The position numbers and the translations under genes were made by a program. A DNA stretch of 64,000 nucleotides from NCBI GenBank assembly GCA_002221725.1, contig NJFT01000014.1, forward strand, positions 186,001-250,000, read 5' to 3'. The DNA is from Scedosporium boydii (Eukaryota; Ascomycota; Sordariomycetes; Microascales; Microascaceae). The notes beneath the pieces are model-generated. The model saw only the letters and a program-made list of their open reading frames with translations, was not told the origin of the DNA and did no database searches. Of this stretch, positions 48,201 through 59,019 are shown piece after piece (position 1 is the first letter of the stretch; each line of letters starts with the position of its first letter).

Positions 48201-50049
48201 TTAGTAGGTGTACCGGAAGTTGGATTGGGAATCATCCTGCAAGGGAGTCGTGTGATTAGCCTGATGTGCTGGGAAGTCGGATATACCGGCATTCTCAACT
48301 GCATGACATACCTCATGGGCCTCGATGGCAACTTCGCCCCGATCGGCCTTCTTATTTTGGAAGTAGAATGCGATGTCCAACACGCAGACAAGGATGACGT
48401 TGAGTATGGAGCAAGCGAGACAAGCGTAAAGACCAGGCTTGTATGCGGGGGCATCTTGAGACCTGTCGTGGTACCACCCACTGTTAGCTGTCATCCTGCA
48501 AAGAAACCAAGCTTACCCGATGCAACTTACCTGAATACCAAACTTCCAGCAATGCCACCAATGCCTCCGAAACCGACCAGAGTAGCACTGCAGAACGCAC
48601 GCTTCCACTGGCCTCGGATGTTGTTTGCCTGATACGACATGACCGCGGGAACATTGGAATTGGCTCCAGCCGTCATGAAAAAGACGCCAAAGTATCGTAC
48701 AGCATTATTTTCATGCCAGCCCATAATGGAAAGACCAATGATGCAAAGGATCATGTTAAAGATGATGATGGGACCGCGGACCTTGTATCGGTCGCCAACG
48801 TATCCGGTCCCGAACATGATGAAACCGGCGAAGGCGTACGGAGGCGCGACGAGACACTGAGACTGCCCGACGTCAAAGCCCATGTTCGAGTGAAGGATGA
48901 TGGGCAAGAAGTAGGCAATTGAGTAGGTGACGGTTGTCGAGTTGAAGAAGAGCATGGCGTAGCCCCAGATCTTAGGGTCGAGCCCGGCGCGGAAGAAGTT
49001 GGCCAAGCTGAAAGGAGCGACCTTCGTGTCTCCTCGGTCCGCGTTGACGCGGGCGATGATGTAGCTCTTTTCGCGATCGGTGAGGAACTTCCATGATGCG
49101 CGCTTCGAGTCGGGGAAGTCGACGAGAAGCCAGTAGCTGCCGATGCCGATGACGCACGTGAGGACGCCCTCGATGATGAAGATCCAACGCCAACCGGTCA
49201 AGTTGGCTAGACCGTTCATTTGCATCAACTGTGGATAGGAAATAGGAAACAGTCAGCTTTTGTTCAATTCGTGTTCCATTGTCACCAAGAAGAGGATCAC
49301 GGCCTCCAGTTCTCTTCTTACCCCGTATGCAAGGATACCCGCGAACGCAGAGGCGACGCAACCAATAATGTAAAAGACCGAGTATCGCTTTCCGACCTCA
49401 TCTGGACTAGTGTGTTAGCCACGAGCAAAGGAGGGAAATGGAGAGGCGAGCTTACATCGGGTGTACCAGGTACTCAACAGGTAAATGGAGCTAGGGAAGA
49501 ATCCGGCTTCGAGAATACCAAGGATGATTCTTAGGGCTGCAAGCTGGTTCCACACTTTGACGAAACCCATCCCAATCATAACGGCACCCCAAAGTAGAGT
49601 GATGAGCGCAAGATGGATCCTAGGCCCGATCTTTCTGATAATGACGGTTGACGGTGGTTGAAAGACGATGTACGTGGTGAAAAACACCAGCGTGACGATG
49701 GACTGAATAGTGATGGGAAAAGTTAGACCAGACGGCTCCAATATCGCTGCAGTCCGACCCATTGGCACGCGAGAGTATGTCGACTTACATATCGGTTGCC
49801 AATCAAGGCCAATTCCTTCGTCATTCCGGCAATGGCGGCTGCGGACAAGTTTGTGCGATCCATCAGTGACATGCAGTAGAGCACACCGACTGTAACGACG
49901 AGACGAACATCGACTCGGCGGATGATGGCCCTCCCCTCTTCGGGTGAGATATCGAGGGCGGCCACATCGTCGAAGCTCTTGCCCGTTTGTTGGGGCTCGA
50001 GATCTGGGATGTGCTGGGCCACGGCGGATTTCTCAGAGTCGTTATCCAT
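48201..50049 (-). CDS. MFS permease, anion:cation symporter (Dal5/Tna1-like) family
   Basis: Twelve-helix plasma-membrane transporter of 501 residues. Six exons: 50049-49789, 49702-49456, 49401-49322, 49228-48531, 48495-48312 and 48236-48201, all GT-AG and in phase; the last codes only DDSQSNFRYTY. Family hallmarks are VDVRLVVTVGVLYCMSLMDR then TNLSAAAIAGM, RILLGILEAGFFPSSIYLLS-type helix 4 (here RIILGILEAGFFPSS), GWRWIFIIEG, DFPDSKRASWKFLT after helix 6, and QANNIRGQWKRA before helix 11. Characterised relatives carry allantoate, nicotinate, pantothenate or other organic anions; substrate not inferable. Its promoter side (50.05 kb and up) is a long empty stretch. Confidence 0.92.
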
Positions 50050-53000
50050 TGTTTTTGGATTTTGCGCTCGAGAGTAATTCGAAGCTTGACGGCTTGCGAC
50101 CTTGAACAAAAGAAGAAAATATCGGGGTATCAAGGGTGGGGACGTGTAAAGGATATATGAAGTCGATCTCAATCAAATTGATCTGTCTTAACAGTTTTAA
50201 GGTACAGATTGACCGCGTGATGACTGCCGAAGGACCTTTGACATCGGTTTGCGACTGCCCTGCAATAGGTGAAGTCGATATAGCATTGTGTCCATGCACC
50301 TTATATCCTACCTTCCTCTTTCTCTCCTCCGACGCCTTCGAGCGTGACCCCCGGAAACTTGCCGAGGCAGCTTCCCCATATCCCGTTTCCCTCCCGCTCG
50401 AGAGCAAGAGGTCTCGCTCAACTTGAGCCAAGCTTCCCTGACCCTTGTGGGGTAGTAGTAGCTTGTCCGTTACATCGTAAAGGGAGGAGCTCCTAGCGCT
50501 GTGCGGGGTACCAAAGTTTGCTACACTACGGAATACTCTACTTCGTACAGAGTACGTGGCAATCCAACTTTCCCCGGAACTGAACTACTTCGTACATACT
50601 AGATGAAGCATACCATTCCTCGTTGCCCCATGGGGTGAGGAGGCCGCAGTTTGTCCTTTGCATTTTCATGGATGTTTAATTGGTTGCCGCTGTTTAAGGT
50701 TGGGACGGACTTGGCCTCAAGGGTGTGCTAGCTTCTCCATTTTTCCCCATCTAACCACAGCAATAGTTAGTCCTTCCGCAGCGTTTACCCCAGCCCAGCG
50801 CTACATAGTGTCGGTGTAATTTCCATTCTGAGGTTAGCTGGAGAAGGGGAAGGTGGTATAGGCCGCGTATGGATGACTCCGGGGTGAGTCGAGAAGGTCA
50901 AGGTGGCCTGGCCAAGCATGGGGAGCAAACAAACAGTTCCACCGGAAATGTCCACCGGAAGATGCCCAGAAATCTCTGCGATCCTCAAGTTCGACGCTTT
51001 ATGGTGCTACATACTTGGACGTGCGCTCATACAACGAAGTACGGTGGTTATATAATGGACGATTTCCCATGTGCCGTGTCGTGTGGGGTTGGCCCGAAAA
51101 AGGCGAGCAAGTTGTGTGGCAGGCGACCAGTGTCGGTGTGGGGAAGAGACAAGGTAACTTGGGGTAGCATCGATGTTCTCTCTCCTCCCTTCCATCTGGT
51201 GATATTGTATTGTGGGCGTCCAATAAAGTTGCCCGGAGCGGGGTTGTTCATGGTCAAGAGACCGTTTTTGGCTAGACGCATGCACGCTTCACTCTTTGCG
51301 GGGAAATCCCCCTTGCCTATCTCTAATGAATGACCTTGGCACGCTGATCAGTCACTGATCTTTGATGGGCCCCCTTCTGTTAATGTTTAATACACACTAA
51401 GATTTGGGGACGAGACTCCTTGCTTCTCTTTCATGTCGTTTTCCTCTTCCACTGGGTCTATCTCTCTTGGCATTATTATTTTTATTGGTCAACACTTTTG
51501 TTGCCTCCTTCATGTCGAGGTGGTATTACTTCGTACCAGTCGGAATAATGCGGAGGAAGAGGAAACAAAAAGGTTTAAAAATGAAAATAAATCTTAAAAA
51601 AAATAGCAAAATTAAGATGAGCATTTCAGACAAGAGGAAATGAACAGGGGCCTGCCACATCCTCCTCAAAGCTGAGAATTGATGATACGAGCCAGCCATC
51701 CGTTTCGAACTCCTTCGTCCTTCAGCACGCCATGATGCATCTGCAACAGTGTCACAACATATACCTCTATTGGGATCAAGTCATTCCTAGGATAAAACCC
51801 CGGTTTTACGTAGATACCGAGGCTTTGGGATCGGTAGCTCGTTTCGTACCATCTCAAAGTTAGAATTGACTTTCCAACACCCTATCCTGTATTACCCGAT
51901 AAGGGGTACCATTTACATACTTGTTCAATGCATAAGATGCCGAGGGCAATTCCCGTGGAACAACGTGCATAGAGTTTATCTCACGATGTTGCGCCACATC
52001 GGGCAACCACCTGAATCCCAACGTACGAAGTATGTTGCATTTTGAACCTCGACTCAAAGGTGACACCCCTCACCGAATGACGGGATCTCGGAGATCTTGA
52101 AGAGAGCGGTCTCCTCTTGGCGTCCTGAGAAAAGATGCGGGGGCGATCATTACTGAATTGATCTTGCGGGGTCTTCCGGCAAGTGTGCGGGGATGCTTGT
52201 GAGTTGCGACCCTGGAAATTCCGCGAAAGGAACTCGTCGGAAATAACCCACGTTCCAATCGCTGGTGGCCATGAGCTCAGTTCATGGGATGGTATCGCCA
52301 GAGTCCGGGAGCATAGAATAGGTTGTGACAGTATTGTTTGTCTAGAGGTCAACCTCGGAAAAGCCAATTTGACTCGACAGCACCCTCCATCGCCCCTGCG
52401 CATGTGAGTGCGTGGCCTCAACGATCGCCCTGGTACAAACTCCTTGTTAGAGCCGCAATCTTCGCATTCCCTCCACGTGCCAGGCAAGAAGGTGCGTCGA
52501 GTACCGTCCTCTAGCTGGTTATATTTATCTTGCCCAGACATTGCCATAGACACTACATATGCAGATGCCACACCGGCCATGCAAGTGAGATTATTACTGG
52601 GCGGTTTACGGTCGATATTAACAAACTGGGACAATGAGGCTAGACCGCTGAGTCGGAAACCCAGCGGCGTAAAGACCCTAGGCTGTTTCTGGGGTTAAGC
52701 CCCGAAAGCTTCCAGCCATTGAGAAGCTAAAAGTGGTCTTAACACCGAAAAAGACTGAATCGCCCGGCCTGCAATGAATGCCTGATTCACCAGTTCTGAA
52801 TCTCATCGCGGAATAGTGTTGCAAGGCATCTAGGGAAGAGATTCTTGGGGTGCCTCCGGCGAGCGGCTTTCTTTACTCTAAGCTACACTGAGACCCCCTG
52901 CTCCGAGCTGTTCTGCATGTTACTTGTACCAGCAATTACCGCTAGCCCGATCTCGACATGGGAAACCTTGTAGCTGCTGGCTTACCCTAACTCCCCGTTC

Positions 53001-53063
53001 CCCCACCACATCGCCCCTCTCCCCCCTCGTCCCGACCAATCCTGACCTGGTGGTTTCTACCTC
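50050..53063. other. 3-kb intergenic stretch
   Basis: No supported gene. TACTCCGTA/TACGTAC-like motifs cluster at 50520-50605 (ACTTCGTACAGAGTACGT and similar), a common promoter-type decoration here. A 217-codon minus ORF at 51981-52634 is Arg/Ser-rich without a domain and was not accepted. Purine-rich AAATAAATCTTAAAAAAAAT near 51585 is an AT-rich patch. Confidence 0.4.
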
Positions 53064-53945
53064 CTAACACGTCCAGGGAGATGGTCCTGGCACCCGATAT
53101 GACTGTGGCACAGGCCAGTAAATGTTAAGCATAACACCTGGATCAGTCGCAGTATACGCGCCAGGGAATGAAGTCATCGAAGACGATCCCGGAAGCGTGT
53201 TCCCACCACCTGTGACTCGAATTTGGGCGCAGGACAGATAGAACTGCGCACCGCCCACGGCAGAGGCGGAGTGCAAAGCGATGTGTTCGATTCTGAGGAG
53301 GTAGTCCCCATCCGGGATGCACCTGGGGATGGTGACGCTCAGGGTACTCTTTCCTGTTGTAGAAGCATGCATTAGAGGATACCAATTTGTCGCCACGCCT
53401 TTGACCCCCTCTCCTTATGGAGTTGATGTGGAGAGGCGGGGTAAGTTTGAGACCATTGACAATGCCCTTACCATCACTTGGCCACTGGAGGGACGACGAT
53501 GTAATCGTCGGGCCCGTCTCGGCAATCTTGAACCAGACTTTCCCGTCACCCTGGAAGTTCGAAGCGGAGGTGCCAGTCGGCGCTTTGGCCATATAAAAGC
53601 TCAGTGGCCCCGGATGGAAGATGGCCGGGGACGAAGTGAAGCCAACCGTTGAACCCGCCGCGACGTTGATGGTGCCAGTTCGGGACCCGACGCTTGTGTC
53701 GCTGGTATAGCATCGAATCGTCGGGCTCGTAACGTCGGTGATGGGGCCAGTCGTTTGGCGGTTATCAGTCGCGCGTACGTACTGCCACTGGTTCGTCGTC
53801 TGCCCGTTGACGATGAGCTTGTCGAAAACATCTGCACCGGTTAGTGCTGCGTGTAAGTGTCATATTGAACATTCTGGATTTGTTGCCACTTACAGTGAGC
53901 TTGCGCAGTCGCCGCAAGGGCGGTAATGATCGAAAGAAACTTCAT
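53064..53945 (-). CDS. AA9 lytic polysaccharide monooxygenase
   Basis: Secreted copper enzyme that oxidatively cleaves cellulose or related glucans, 233 residues. Exons 53945-53894, 53831-53472 and 53353-53064. The signal peptide (MKFLSIITALAATAQA) ends so that the mature protein begins with His17, the first histidine-brace ligand. The second ligand is His90 (AIFHPGPLSFYMAKAP), and the axial Tyr is Tyr176 (AQFYLSCAQI) with second-sphere His165 and Gln174. Cys58 and Cys179 fit the conserved disulfide. The intron before exon 3 ends CTACAACAG after a CTCTAATGC branch site, giving DGKSTLSVTIPRCIPDGDYLL. There is no CBM1 module. The C-terminus has about 45 residues after the core ending SPWTC. Oxidation regioselectivity cannot be read from sequence. 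Confidence 0.93.
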
Positions 53946-54051
53946 CGTCACAGCAGTATGTTGTTGATTTCAGGTTATTCTCGAACTTGGTGGTAGTATC
54001 TAATATTGGGAACAGAAAACCGAATGGTTCCTGGTTATGCACGCGATGAGG

Positions 54052-54060
54052 GGACTTAAA
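54052..54060 (-). promoter_or_regulatory. Possible TATA-like element of the AA9 gene
   Basis: On the minus strand GTATTTAAG lies about 110 bp upstream of the AA9 ATG, at a plausible core-promoter distance. Weak evidence. Confidence 0.3.
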
Positions 54061-54206
54061 TACATTGAGGTCTGCCATTGTCCACGAGGGTTCCCTTTCC
54101 CATAGATCTAGGACCGTTGAGGCTCGGTCGTACTTTCAGCTTCCTCGGCCAAATCATGAGAGCAAACGCCTAGCCGGTTATTACGGTGAGGGCTGCGTGG
54201 TGACAG

Positions 54207-54798
54207 GAAGGATATATCCAATTGCTGGAATACCGCGAAAAATATCACGATGGACGCCAAGCAGACTTCCTCGAGATTTTCCAGCAATACGCGCGCAGCA
54301 GTATCATGGCCCCGATGGCCGGCTGCAACCCTAGAGTGCCAGTTACCAGGAAGACCGAGACATCTCCCAAGGAACCCCGCAATTTCGACGCCGGCAAAAA
54401 CCATTAGCGAGCATGGCATGGCATGCCCACGCGATTGGCAAGGTCTTTCTTGGGGCACCTCCCACAACCTGGCTCATGAAAAGCGAAGGGCTGGCAAAGA
54501 AAGACTAGAGTCTCTGTGGAAGACTTCCGGAAAGACTAATGGAAACACTGCTGTAAACCGGATATCAAGGGCACTAGCAAAGATGGCTAAATTTTCGTTT
54601 ATTAGGGCAAACAACAAGGACACAGCAGAGCAGTGGGGATACAAATTCCCTGATGGTGAGTACATGTGCTCACAAGCCTTGTTGGTCGCGAGAGATGAAG
54701 GTATTTATTTGCCTACCGAGTTGTTAAATCCGCCCCTCAGGGAGCGTTACGACTGGCCGTTTGATAACTGCCAGCAGGTTAATGATCACTCTACCTGA
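54207..54798 (+). pseudogene. Frameshifted unidentified ORF
   Basis: Two plus-strand frames overlap by chance-looking ends yet both read like protein. Frame A (54207-54407) has YIQLLEYREKYHDGRQADFL and ends NFDAGKNH. Frame B, open to 54798, contains SRALAKMAKFSFIRANNKDT and YLPTELLNPPLRERYDWPF. A single-base shift near 54400 would merge them, and no donor/acceptor pair at the junction was found. A GTGACAG just before 54207 could be an old splice acceptor. No start codon or family was recognised. It sits between the AA9 gene and the transposon-split gene, so the region seems to be decaying. Confidence 0.35.
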
Positions 54799-54843
54799 GA
54801 AGTTGAGCGAGCATCCAGTAGTTCCAACCGCACCAGAAGGAGC

Positions 54844-56870
54844 TTATACTGTCTCCCAAAGATCGCGCCAGTCTACCTCCCACGGTTCGTACTCGTTCCA
54901 CACGTCATTACGGCGCTTGTACTGCACTTGAACTCTCTTTGCTCTGCGCCGGATAATATCAAATGTTAACAGACAATGTCGGCTGATCTTATCACCCTCA
55001 GGTAAGTGATACCTTATTCGACGGCAGCCAACTGGCCTTCCCAACTTTTGTTCATTATTATGCGCAACCATGGCCTCATTGATAATCAAGACGTAGTCTC
55101 CGAACCAAGCTTCATTTTCTTCTGGAGGCGCAATATTGAGAACCATAGCAAGGGCCTTGTCGGCTGCAGTAGGAGTGGGCCATTCCTCTGTCGTGGGAGA
55201 GTCGCATTCACTGGCATAAAGGGAACCGCACGCCTCGAGGAATACCCATCTGGTAGCTATCCCTGCGCAGTGAAGCTCCTGTGGTGGCCCGATAGCATCG
55301 GGAGGCAGGTTCAATTTAAACCAGCCATGCGTACCCGGATTGGCTCCTGTATATCTAAGACCCCAGATAGCATCGTCGCCAGACAGAGCCATTGAAAGTG
55401 CCTCCCAAGCTGGGTCAAATCGCTCCACGCTGTTTCTGTCATCACTGTAGTGTCCGTCGCTAAAGGAAGCGGGCACGGTGGAGGAGCCGATCAGGAGCTT
55501 AGTCACAGTTTGACGGGCAGCTTCGAGTCGGGCCTCGACTGAAGCGGCTATATCGCTCGCATTGACAATAGCTTGGTGGAAGCGAGCAAAAGGCCCGGCT
55601 AGAAGAGGGGCTATGTGTTTGTCAATGCGTGCGCATAGGTGGCCGGGTGTTACCACTTCTTGAGGACCGTCACGTCTCTCTTTAGTGTTTGTGGCATTCG
55701 TAGACGGGCTTGGGCAGCCCGCGATATCAAGGAGTAGGTTTGTCTGCTTTTGGGCGACTGAGAGGGCTTCCCGGAGGCGGGCAAGGTCGAGGCTGTTTGT
55801 GAGTCGGTGGCTCCAACCATGAGCCCGGACCAGTCCGGCATCGTACTTTTTGGTTCTAAGGAGGTCAAAGAATACCTGAGTTAGAACGACCTGATCTGGT
55901 AATATCGACTGAGGAGGGGGGTGGATTTGGCGGCCGTGGTAGATACTAGAGGAGGGAGGCGTGGTTGAAGACCGCCCCTGGTCCGGTGCCTGGCTGGGGC
56001 AGTCATCACGGTCATAATAGATGGTCGCCAGCAAGACGCCGAGTGCCCCGGATCGCAACCAGCTTGCCGAGCGATATGTTAAGAGGTGCTGGAGGAAGTG
56101 TCCATGATTAGCCCAAAACAACTTCGCGTGACGGAGACTTTTATCCGTAGCTCGCCATTGATGCTTGATGTAGTCGTAAAGTTCCTTTTTTGTGTACTCT
56201 TCAGTCGCTGACGTCCCTGGATCTGTCGTGAGCTCGCGAGTTAAGTCCTCGTAGACCTTAGGGCAAAATGAATCAAGTCCACAAGTAGGTCGTAAGGAGA
56301 CCGGGTTTCAATTGGGCCATCGCCCTCCTGCCCCAATGGAGGAAGCATGAGGGCGGTCGGCGCAATGGTGGAATGCAGCATTGCGATTTCTATGATATCC
56401 TCATGTAAAGTCAGTACATTCGCCACCTCTCCTTTGCAAAACCAGTTCTGTCCCTGGGAGGTAGTGTTTCGGTGGTTTGGTGGCAAGTAATGGGCGATGA
56501 AGGAAAGACCGAGCATCCAGAGAGTGGCAAGAAGTGCCATAATCGTCGCTCCAACAGCCATCACTCCGGGGAGGTATATTCTACAAACTCGTTTCAAGTT
56601 CGGAGTCGCCTTTCGTGATTCGCTCTTAGCACTTTCTCTGTCCGAGGGCCACAGCGCAATCTCACCGCAGTCACGTACGGCGTCAGGTGATGGTGCTGGG
56701 TTGTCAAGATGTGACGAAGAGTAGATAACAGTACCAGGCCTATCATCTGGCGAATCGAAGTGAAGGGAGATGAGCTTAGTTCCCCTTGGGCTAGTATAAC
56801 CCCGAGGTTGCCACGATTGGTGGAAGCAAAGCTCGAGTTGCTGAGGGATGCGACTTACTCCGTGCACATT
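54844..56870 (-). pseudogene. C-terminal part of a membrane-associated gene split by a transposon
   Basis: Minus-strand coding resumes right after the left end of the Fot1-like element (56870) and runs to a stop at 54844. An intron 56858-56791 (GTAAGT...ATACTAG, 68 bp) follows a few codons, and beyond it comes GTKLISLHFDSPDDRPG. A clear transmembrane helix (VMAVGATIMALLATLWMLGL) lies near 56560, followed by HYLPPNHRNTTSQ. At about 56250 the frame jumps by one base: DLLVDLIHFAL ends in one frame and KVYEDLTRELTTD starts in another, with no usable splice sites. The last 450 codons are hydrophilic (for example AWEALSMALSGDDAIWGLRY) and have no recognised domain. The 5' part is at 58751-59019. 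Two lesions make it very likely nonfunctional here. Function unknown. Confidence 0.6.
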
Positions 56871-56923
56871 AGTTGGACCCCCCACTTGCGGCCACCCCCC
56901 ACTTTCGGCCACCCCAAATTCCA
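56871..56923. repeat. Left terminal inverted repeat of the Fot1-like element
   Basis: 53 bp, beginning AGTTGGACCCCCCACTTGCG and containing the internal doublet CACTTGCGGCCACC / CACTTTCGGCCACC. Exact reverse complement of 58698-58750. Confidence 0.9.
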
Positions 56924-56942
56924 ACAGCCCAAATAGCCACTA

Positions 56943-58599
56943 TCATCTTCCATCTTCTATTTCTTCCACATTTCGCCTTACTTCAATACATGAAGCTGCT
57001 GAACTATCACTTTCACTATCGCTGCTTCCAATGGAAATGATTTCTTCTTCCAAATCATTTCCCATCGCCCTCTGTATATCCCCAATAGTGGCAAACTTCG
57101 AATTGGGACTTGTTTCAACCCTCTTCCTTTTCTTGGGCTTCATTGCTGCAATCTGGCTTTCTAGGGCCTGAACCCTTGCTTGGGATGTAGCCAATTGGAC
57201 ATTCTTTTCATCAAAGGCTTTCAAAACCTTTTGGAATAGCTGGCGTTGTATGGTAGTATGTTGATCAATGAGGTTGGATTTGTATATGTGTTCCCGAAGG
57301 TCCCTGGACTTCTTTGGAGTTAACCACATCACAACAGAACCATGGGGAGCTGTAGAAAGTGGCTAGGGAGTTGAAATAGATGTCTGTGAAGCTTGTGGAA
57401 TGGAAGTTTCATTTCCAGAAGGCTGTTCTTGTGGGGGAATTGGTTCTTGAAGAATAAGAGGGCTAAGAAGAGGCTTGGCCATATTCACAGGCCAAAGTCC
57501 AGATGCCATAAACCCACTTTTGATATTCTTACTGATCAGCCTACTATTTCAAGCCTTGTAATAATAGGAAAGTAGGTTTCTTTTCCCTACTACTGTAGAT
57601 GTAGTAGTTAAGATAAGAAGATCAACCTCCTTTCGATAAGCTGTCTTCAAGGGGCTAAATATAGCTAAGTCTAATGGTTGGAGGATATGGGATGTGTATA
57701 GGGGTAAGAAAAGAAGGAAAATATGATGCTGGAAGCACTTATATATGAATTCATCTGTGGTATGGCTTCTATAGCTGTCTAAGATAAGAAGATGGGCTTC
57801 CCGAGGGTTGGCTGGCTTGGTATAAGGAATGAAGATCTTTTCAAGCCATTCCAGAGCAGTATTATTAGTTATCCAGCTATTATCAGTTACTGTAAAGTGC
57901 CAGTCCTTAAAAGAAGCTAAATCTAATGGAAACTACTGCTATTGGACTGATTTTCCTTTAAAAATAACTAATAGAGGAAGAGCCTGGCCAGTAGCTAAGA
58001 TATACTTGATAAATGAAGTCTATAGCCGGGAACCAGGCTGTTTCTTTTAGATCAAGTACTTTTTAGTACTTCTAAGAACAAGGCCATTACCGATATAGCC
58101 TTCCATTATTCCTGTTTCATCTATATTATATCTGTTTTCTTGTTTGATGTGCTTAATGCTGGGTAGTTAGAAGTATTAGAACCAGGGCTATATTACCTCA
58201 GTTCTAGCACTATTGATATAGGCAGAATCGATAGATTTCCCTCTTATAGTCCTAATAGATGGGTTTCTTCTTAAAAATCCCTCTATCCACCTCTTTCCAA
58301 GTGGTTGTGTATCTCCCTGGGTCCTGAGGATTCTTTCTGCAAAAGAGCGGACTTGGGTATAGGTTGGAGGAAGTCCTAGGGCTCCTTGGGTCAGAACCCA
58401 TGCTGTTAAGTGGGTTTCCTGGGAAGTGCTGAGTCTCTGCATGCTGTAAAAGGCCTCTTTTTTTTGGCTGTTGGCCAAGAATGCGGTTTCTGATAGTTGT
58501 TCTTGGAATACCCCATTCCTTAGCTGCCCGGGCAGTTGACATCCCATTTGCGATGGCTTTGAGGGCATCCTGAAGGTCATTTTCAGTATATGACTTCAT
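56943..58599 (-). pseudogene. Degenerate Fot1/pogo transposase (DDE, HTH-psq and CENPB-type)
   Basis: The relic starts at the ATG at 58599. A psq HTH (NDLQDALKAIANGMSTARAA) is followed by a homopolymer frameshift at the A-run near 58455-58462, then the CENPB-type HTH (ALGLPPTYTQVRSFAERIL, GKRWIEGFLRRNPSI). The DDE core is recognisable: LLILDSYRSHTTDEFI, LPLYTSHILQPLDLAIFSPL and KTAYRKEV. In-frame stops replace conserved Trp, Gln or Arg codons (after KKYLI, after KKQPGSRL, around GKSVQ and after YYYKA), consistent with TGG-to-TAG, CAG/CAA-to-TAG/TAA and CGA-to-TGA changes. The C-terminus, with a Lys-rich coiled-coil region (KNVQLATSQARVQALESQ), is open to 56943. Normal length would be about 550 residues. 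It cannot make active transposase. Confidence 0.85.
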
Positions 58600-58697
58600 T
58601 TTTAGTAGGAAAAGCTGGATACTGAATTTGAAGTGGATTGGAATTGGAATGGTTGAGGAATTCCAGTTGGAATGTGGGAAATGTTGAAATGGCGGTG

Positions 58698-58750
58698 TGG
58701 AATTTGGGGTGGCCGAAAGTGGGGGGTGGCCGCAAGTGGGGGGTCCAACT
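58698..58750. repeat. Right terminal inverted repeat of the Fot1-like element
   Basis: 53 bp, exact reverse complement of the left repeat at 56871-56923; ends GGTCCAACT next to the host-gene fragment. Confidence 0.9.
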
Positions 58751-59019
58751 TTGCTGTTGTCAGTACTGCCATGGCTTGGGCGGTGGATCCTGTCACTGCC
58801 ACGGGGTGTCTCAGCGGGGCCCCGGTTCGCCTCCTGGCGAGTATCAACGGTAAATCGAAGAATGCGGAAGCCGTCGGGCGGGTGCTTATTTTCGGCGGTA
58901 CGTCCTGTCCCCGCTCCATAGCCATTATTGCCATCGTCGTCGAACCCGTCGTTAGATGGTGTCTCGCCGTATCGTCGCCAATGCCTGAAGGGCAAAGAAA
59001 AACGCGAAGTTGGATACAT
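58751..59019 (-). pseudogene. N-terminal exon fragment of the transposon-split host gene
   Basis: Minus-strand ORF from the ATG at 59019 (MYPTSRFSLPFRHWRRYGE) through an Asn/Asp/Gly-rich stretch (DDDGNNGYGAGTG) to GSTDNS, where it meets the right transposon end. If the element plus one TA copy is removed, the next codons are in frame with the fragment at 56870 and lead to a good GTAAGT donor at 56858. So both pieces belong to one gene, interrupted near codon 90. The product begins as a soluble, low-complexity cytosolic stretch ahead of a single membrane helix. Not identified. Confidence 0.6.

Larger units (their letters stand above)
56871..58750 (-). mobile_element. Fot1/pogo-family DNA transposon, RIP-degraded, inserted in a host gene
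   Basis: A 1,880-bp element bounded by perfect 53-bp terminal inverted repeats (56871-56923 and 58698-58750, starting AGTTGGACCCCCCACTT). It encodes a relic of a pogo/Fot1 transposase with psq-type HTH, CENPB-type HTH and DDE domain. If TA is the duplicated target, as in this family, the left copy is 56870-56871 (TA) and the right copy is 58750-58751, now TT. Length and structure are normal for a full-size Fot1-like element. Confidence 0.85.

Noticed and set aside
51981..52634. 217-codon minus-strand ORF as a gene
   Set aside because: Arg/Ser-rich, no signal peptide, domain or splice support; overlapping frames look no worse.
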